This document shows positions 6,238 to 9,103 of a stretch of DNA of 9,103 bases, piece after piece. Each line of letters starts with the position of its first letter. Positions within the stretch are counted from its first letter, which is position 1. The position numbers and the translations under genes are program-made. Source of the stretch: an uncultured Eubacteriales bacterium. GTDB taxonomy: Bacteria > Bacillota > Clostridia > Monoglobales > Monoglobaceae. Below the pieces are notes generated by a model. It was given only the letters and a program-made list of their open reading frames with translations. It did not search any database and was not told the origin of the DNA. The stretch covers positions 1-9,103 of the forward strand of contig CAJKNM010000065.1 of the NCBI GenBank assembly GCA_905201285.1, written 5' to 3'.

Positions 6238-6299
6238 AACATAAATTCGTCAATAAATACGTTAAAATCGGTAATGTAGACAGAATCCGAGTTTTTATG

Positions 6300-6327
6300 T
6301 TGACTTTTATGAAAAATGTGGTATGAT
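6300..6327 (+). promoter_or_regulatory. Sigma-A promoter for the Na+/phosphate transporter gene
   Basis: A -35 TTGACT (6300-6305) and -10 TATGAT (6322-6327) are spaced by 16 bases, and TGTG plus one base precedes the -10 (extended -10). Transcription should start near 6334, giving a leader of about 46 bases. The interval 6238-6299, between the terminator and this promoter, is AT-rich and shows nothing I can name; no clear PhoP/PhoB box repeat was seen. Confidence 0.82.
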
Positions 6328-6349
6328 ATATATTGGAATTAATCGGTTG

Positions 6350-6364
6350 TTAAACTGCGTTTAA
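6350..6364 (+). promoter_or_regulatory. Small palindrome in the transporter leader, possible operator
   Basis: TTAAAC-TGC-GTTTAA is a perfect 6-base inverted repeat around a 3-base centre, lying just after the predicted transcription start and just before the GGAGGT ribosome binding site (6368-6373). Its position would suit a repressor site, or a weak hairpin near the site of translation start. It is short and AT-rich, so chance is quite possible. Confidence 0.3.
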
Positions 6365-6379
6365 TACGGAGGTAAGATT

Positions 6380-8149
6380 ATGGATTTATTTTCTGTCCTG
6401 ACACTTTTAGGCGGATTGGCACTTTTTTTATACGGCATGGAACTTATGGGCGATGGCCTGAAGAAGCTTGCCGGCGGTCGGCTCGAGACGTTTCTTGCGA
6501 GGCTCACATCAAATCGTTTTAAAGGTTTTTTGCTTGGATTAAGTGTTACGGCAATTATCCAATCATCTTCCGCGACAACGGTTATGCTGGTTGGATTTGT
6601 GAATTCGGGTATAATGAAGCTTTCACAGACAATCAGCATCATACTTGGTGCGAATATCGGCACAACGGTTACTGCGTGGCTTTTAAGCTTAACGGGAATC
6701 AATGGCGAGAACTTTATTCTTCGTCTGATGAAGCCCGAATCGTTTTCCCCTATACTGGCGGTGGTCGGTATTATAATGTTAATGGTAAATGCAAGTGACC
6801 AAAAGAAGAATGTGGGCTCGATTATTATCGGATTTGCCATTCTGATGTTCGGAATGGATATGATGAGCGGCTCGATGGAGGGCTTAAAGGATAGCGAATC
6901 TTTCTCACGGATGCTTATTATGTTCTCAAACCCGATTATGGGAATCATTGTAGGAACGCTTTTTACGGCAATAATCCAGTCATCATCTGCGTCGGTCGGA
7001 ATCCTTCAGGCGCTTTCACTTACAGGGGCAATCCCGTATTCAACGGCAATCCCGATTATCCTGGGTCAGAATATAGGAACGACCATAACCCCTGTGTTAT
7101 CTGCGATAACGGGTAATGTTCAGGCTAAACGCGTTGCTGCTTCATGTGTGTATATAAAGATGATCGGCGTTATAATTGTTGCAACGGTATTTTATATTTT
7201 AAATGCAATTTTCCGCTTCCCGATTATGGACGGAAATATGAACGTCAGTGTTTTGACAATAGCCATAATTCATACGCTGTTCAATATTATATCAACTATA
7301 ATTCTTATGCCGTTTTGTGACGGAATCGAGAAGCTTGCTAAGGTTACAATCAAGGGCGAGAAACAGGAAAAGGATATATTTGCAACGCTTGATGACAGAT
7401 TTCTGTCTATGCCTTCATTTGCGGTTGAAAAGTGCCGCGGTGTTGTCTGTGAGATGGCAGATCTGACCAAAAGAGGTGTGCTTGAGGCAACGGGACTTCT
7501 TCATAAATATGATAAAGCGGTCGCCGGTAAAATTAAAGAATGGGAAGGCGAGGTCGATAAGTTTGAGGACAAGACAAGCTCTTATCTCGTTAAGATTTCA
7601 GCGCGTGAGCTTAACTCAAAAGACAGTATTGAAGTGACAAGGCTTCTTCATTCGGTCGGTGACATAGAGAGAATTTCGGACCATTCGGTAAATGTCATGC
7701 GTGCCGCAAAGGAAATTCATGAAAAGAACATTGTCTTTCCCGAGAAGGTCATTGATGATATGAGGGTTATGCGCGATGCGGTTAAGGAGATAGTTGAGAT
7801 TACCTCGCGGGCCTTGCATAACGATGATTTGGAAGAGGCGAAGAAGGTTGAACCTCTTGACCAGCTTATAGACAAGCTTAAGCATAAAATCAAGAACAAT
7901 CAGGTTCAGCGTTTGCGTGACGGTGCCTGTACCGTTGAAATGGGATTTATTTTGTCGGATTTATTGATTGCCTATGAGAGAATAGCGGGACATTGTTCAA
8001 ATATTGCGGTTTCGCTTATTGCACCCAATAATGAGGCTCTTGAAACTCATGATTATTTAAGTCATGTTAAAAATGACGATGAAAATGACTTTGTTGAGAA
8101 ATATAATATGTATAAGAAAAAATACTCGCTTAAAAAGGCAGAAAAATAA
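6380..8149 (+). CDS. Na+/phosphate cotransporter with PhoU-like C-terminal domain (NptA family)
   Basis: This predicted sodium-coupled phosphate carrier imports (or may export) inorganic phosphate across the membrane. The 589-residue protein has two inverted Na/Pi-cotransporter repeats. The first carries QSSSATTVML (61-70) and GANIGTTVTAW (90-100); the second carries QSSSASVGIL (200-209) and GQNIGTTITPVL (229-240). These QSSSA and NIGTT pairs are the hallmark of the SLC34/NptA family. Membrane segments cover about 1-20, 48-100, 122-160, 185-240 and 255-312. Residues from about 335 form a soluble helical PhoU-like domain with GDIERISDH (427-435) and a second related motif YERIAGHCSNIA (532-543), in which the usual Asp is Gly537. 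GGAGGT at 6368-6373, 6 bases before the ATG, supports the start. It has its own promoter and is flanked by terminator-like hairpins, so it appears to be a single-gene unit. The direction of transport and sensing by the PhoU part are inferred. Confidence 0.94.
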   Translation: MDLFSVLTLLGGLALFLYGMELMGDGLKKLAGGRLETFLARLTSNRFKGFLLGLSVTAIIQSSSATTVMLVGFVNSGIMKLSQTISIILGANIGTTVTAWLLSLTGINGENFILRLMKPESFSPILAVVGIIMLMVNASDQKKNVGSIIIGFAILMFGMDMMSGSMEGLKDSESFSRMLIMFSNPIMGIIVGTLFTAIIQSSSASVGILQALSLTGAIPYSTAIPIILGQNIGTTITPVLSAITGNVQAKRVAASCVYIKMIGVIIVATVFYILNAIFRFPIMDGNMNVSVLTIAIIHTLFNIISTIILMPFCDGIEKLAKVTIKGEKQEKDIFATLDDRFLSMPSFAVEKCRGVVCEMADLTKRGVLEATGLLHKYDKAVAGKIKEWEGEVDKFEDKTSSYLVKISARELNSKDSIEVTRLLHSVGDIERISDHSVNVMRAAKEIHEKNIVFPEKVIDDMRVMRDAVKEIVEITSRALHNDDLEEAKKVEPLDQLIDKLKHKIKNNQVQRLRDGACTVEMGFILSDLLIAYERIAGHCSNIAVSLIAPNNEALETHDYLSHVKNDDENDFVEKYNMYKKKYSLKKAEK

Positions 8150-8168
8150 CAATCCGGCGATAGATTTT

Positions 8169-8229
8169 TACCTCTCTTAGAATAGAAGCTTGAGAAAAAA
8201 TATTCCAAGATTCTATTCTGAGAGGGGTA
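8169..8229 (+). terminator. Long hairpin after the transporter gene, probable terminator
   Basis: Arms at 8169-8187 and 8211-8229 pair over 19 positions, with only two G-U wobbles and no gaps. The 23-base interior can extend the stem through CTTG/CAAG (8189-8192 with 8206-8209) and GAA/TTC (8194-8196 with 8203-8205). The 3' side reads TATTTTCTATT, a mediocre U-tract. It begins 19 bases after the transporter stop codon. Termination is the simplest reading, but the stem is far longer than the one after cdsA. It could instead be a 3'-end stabiliser or a palindromic intergenic repeat. The rest of the 8150-8327 interval shows no gene. Confidence 0.6.
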
Positions 8230-8301
8230 TTTTCTATTAAGCTGTGTATGCAATTAAAAAGCAGATGAGCTTTTGACATAGAATGGTATATAAATAGAAA
8301 A

Positions 8302-8378
8302 GCATACAGAAGTTCATAATATTGTTATTGCAAGATAAAAGAATATGTGATATAATCTATTGTTAAGGCATACAGAAG
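8302..8378 (+). repeat. 11-base direct repeats flanking the uvrB promoter
   Basis: GCATACAGAAG occurs at 8302-8312 and again at 8368-8378, 66 bases apart, one copy upstream of the -35 and one just downstream of the likely transcription start and directly before the ribosome binding site. The copies are exact and differ immediately outside the repeat. They might be binding sites for a regulator or the remains of a small duplication. Confidence 0.5.
8328..8356 (+). promoter_or_regulatory. Sigma-A promoter for uvrB
   Basis: TTGCAA (8328-8333) and a perfect TATAAT (8351-8356) are separated by 17 bases. TGTG plus one base precedes the -10 (extended -10). Transcription should start near 8363, about 34 bases before the uvrB ATG. 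I find no CGAAC-N4-GTTCG LexA box overlapping it. Confidence 0.85.
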
Positions 8379-8396
8379 AAAGGGGAAATTATCGGA

Positions 8397-9103
8397 ATGG
8401 ACTTTCAGATTGTTTCTAAATATAAGCCAAGCGGAGATCAGCCTCAGGCAATCGATAAGCTGGTTAAGGGAATAAATGACGGCGACAGGTTTCAGACCCT
8501 TCTCGGCGTTACCGGAAGCGGAAAGACCTTCACAATGGCTAACGTGATTGCAAGGGTAAACAAGCCGACGCTTGTGCTTGCGCATAACAAAACTCTTGCG
8601 GCACAACTCTGCAGTGAGTTTAAAGAAATCTTCCCCAATAACGCGGTGGAATATTTTGTGTCATATTATGACTATTATCAGCCTGAGGCGTATATAGCAA
8701 GTTCAGACACATATATAGAAAAGGATGCCTCCACCAATGAAGAGATAGATAAGCTTCGGCATAGCGCAACGTCTGCCCTCTTTGAGCGCAAGGACGTAAT
8801 AATTGTTGCCAGCGTTTCGTGTATTTACGGCCTGGGTGACCCGATTGACTATAATAATATGGTGGTTTCTCTGCGTCCGGGAACGGTTCGTGACCGTGAC
8901 GATGTGATAGCAAAGCTAATCGAGATTAAGTACGAACGAAATGACATAGACTTCAGCAGAAACAAATTCCGCGTCCGCGGCGATGTGCTTGACGTCTTTC
9001 CGTCGGAATCGAGTACGACGGCGGTCAGAATTGAATTTTTCGGCGATGAGGTTGAGAAGATTTATGACTTCAACCCGGTGACGGGCGAGCCTATTGCGGA
9101 GAG
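8397..9103 (+). CDS. uvrB: UvrABC excision nuclease subunit UvrB (3' end cut off by the window)
   Basis: UvrB is the DNA-loading, damage-verifying subunit of nucleotide excision repair; it works with UvrA and UvrC. The frame is open from ATG 8397 to the right edge, giving 235 of an expected roughly 650-670 residues. Visible are the start segment FQIVSKYKPSGDQPQAI, Walker A GVTGSGKT (37-44), LAHNKTLAAQL (61-71), the beta-hairpin region YYDYYQPEAYIASSDTYIEKD (90-110) that clamps the DNA strand, LRHSATSALFERKDVIIVASVSCIYGLG (120-147), and the beginning of domain 2 (FRVRGDVLDVFP, VRIEFFGDEVEKI). In the hairpin, Ala101 stands where Pro is usual (YIPSSD). AAAGGGGA at 8379-8386, 10 bases before the ATG, supports the start. 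Helicase motifs IV-VI and the UvrC-binding C-terminus lie outside the window. uvrA often follows uvrB, but this cannot be checked here. Confidence 0.97.
   Translation, partial: MDFQIVSKYKPSGDQPQAIDKLVKGINDGDRFQTLLGVTGSGKTFTMANVIARVNKPTLVLAHNKTLAAQLCSEFKEIFPNNAVEYFVSYYDYYQPEAYIASSDTYIEKDASTNEEIDKLRHSATSALFERKDVIIVASVSCIYGLGDPIDYNNMVVSLRPGTVRDRDDVIAKLIEIKYERNDIDFSRNKFRVRGDVLDVFPSESSTTAVRIEFFGDEVEKIYDFNPVTGEPIAE

Noticed and set aside
6361..6948. 195-codon open frame on the minus strand inside the transporter gene
   Set aside because: It mirrors the transmembrane-coding strand; its hydrophobic and Ser-rich make-up is what antisense reading of such DNA gives. There is no start signal.
8273..8295. 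Perfect TTGACA followed by TATAAA as a second uvrB promoter
   Set aside because: The spacer to TATAAA is only about 10 bases, and there is no -10-like hexamer at 16-18 bases. The 8328-8356 promoter is far better.
8881..8890. GAACGGTTCG in uvrB as a LexA site
   Set aside because: The half-sites are too close (no 4-base spacer) and lie deep in the coding region, where the codons fit UvrB.

Overview
The window looks like chromosomal core-genome DNA from a low-to-moderate GC Gram-positive anaerobe, most likely a clostridial Firmicute (Oscillospiraceae/Lachnospiraceae-like). This is inferred from the pyrH-frr-uppS-cdsA order, purine-rich AAAGGAG-type ribosome binding sites, sigma-A promoters with extended -10 elements, a DacF-type carboxypeptidase and an NptA-PhoU fusion transporter. 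All genes lie on the + strand. No mobile element, CRISPR array, rRNA or tRNA was found, and every gene-free stretch is shorter than 300 bases.

Layout. (1) Positions 1-2571 hold the end of tsaE, all of tsaB (both for tRNA t6A synthesis) and a D-Ala-D-Ala carboxypeptidase gene, tightly packed with a 4-base ATGA overlap between the last two. (2) A strong promoter at 2610-2638 starts a second unit. Its first gene is an unrecognised 153-residue membrane protein with a short leucine-zipper coiled coil and a serine-rich tail, followed by pyrH (UMP kinase), frr (ribosome recycling factor), uppS (undecaprenyl-PP synthase) and cdsA (CDP-diglyceride synthase). A textbook terminator at 6209-6237 ends it. 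(3) A separate promoter (6300-6327) drives a Na+/phosphate cotransporter with a PhoU-like C-terminal domain. Its gene ends in an unusually long hairpin (8169-8229). (4) A further promoter (8328-8356) precedes uvrB, which runs off the right edge.

How the genes fit together. Unit 2 combines pyrimidine nucleotide supply, translation recycling and the lipid-carrier and phospholipid branches of envelope synthesis. Unit 1 adds tRNA modification and peptidoglycan trimming. The phosphate transporter and uvrB are independent single-gene units as far as the window shows.

I see no convincing new multi-gene system. The best candidates for something undescribed are the Ser-rich coiled-coil membrane protein leading the pyrH operon, the pyrH-frr leader with competing hairpin arms, and the long hairpin between the transporter gene and uvrB.
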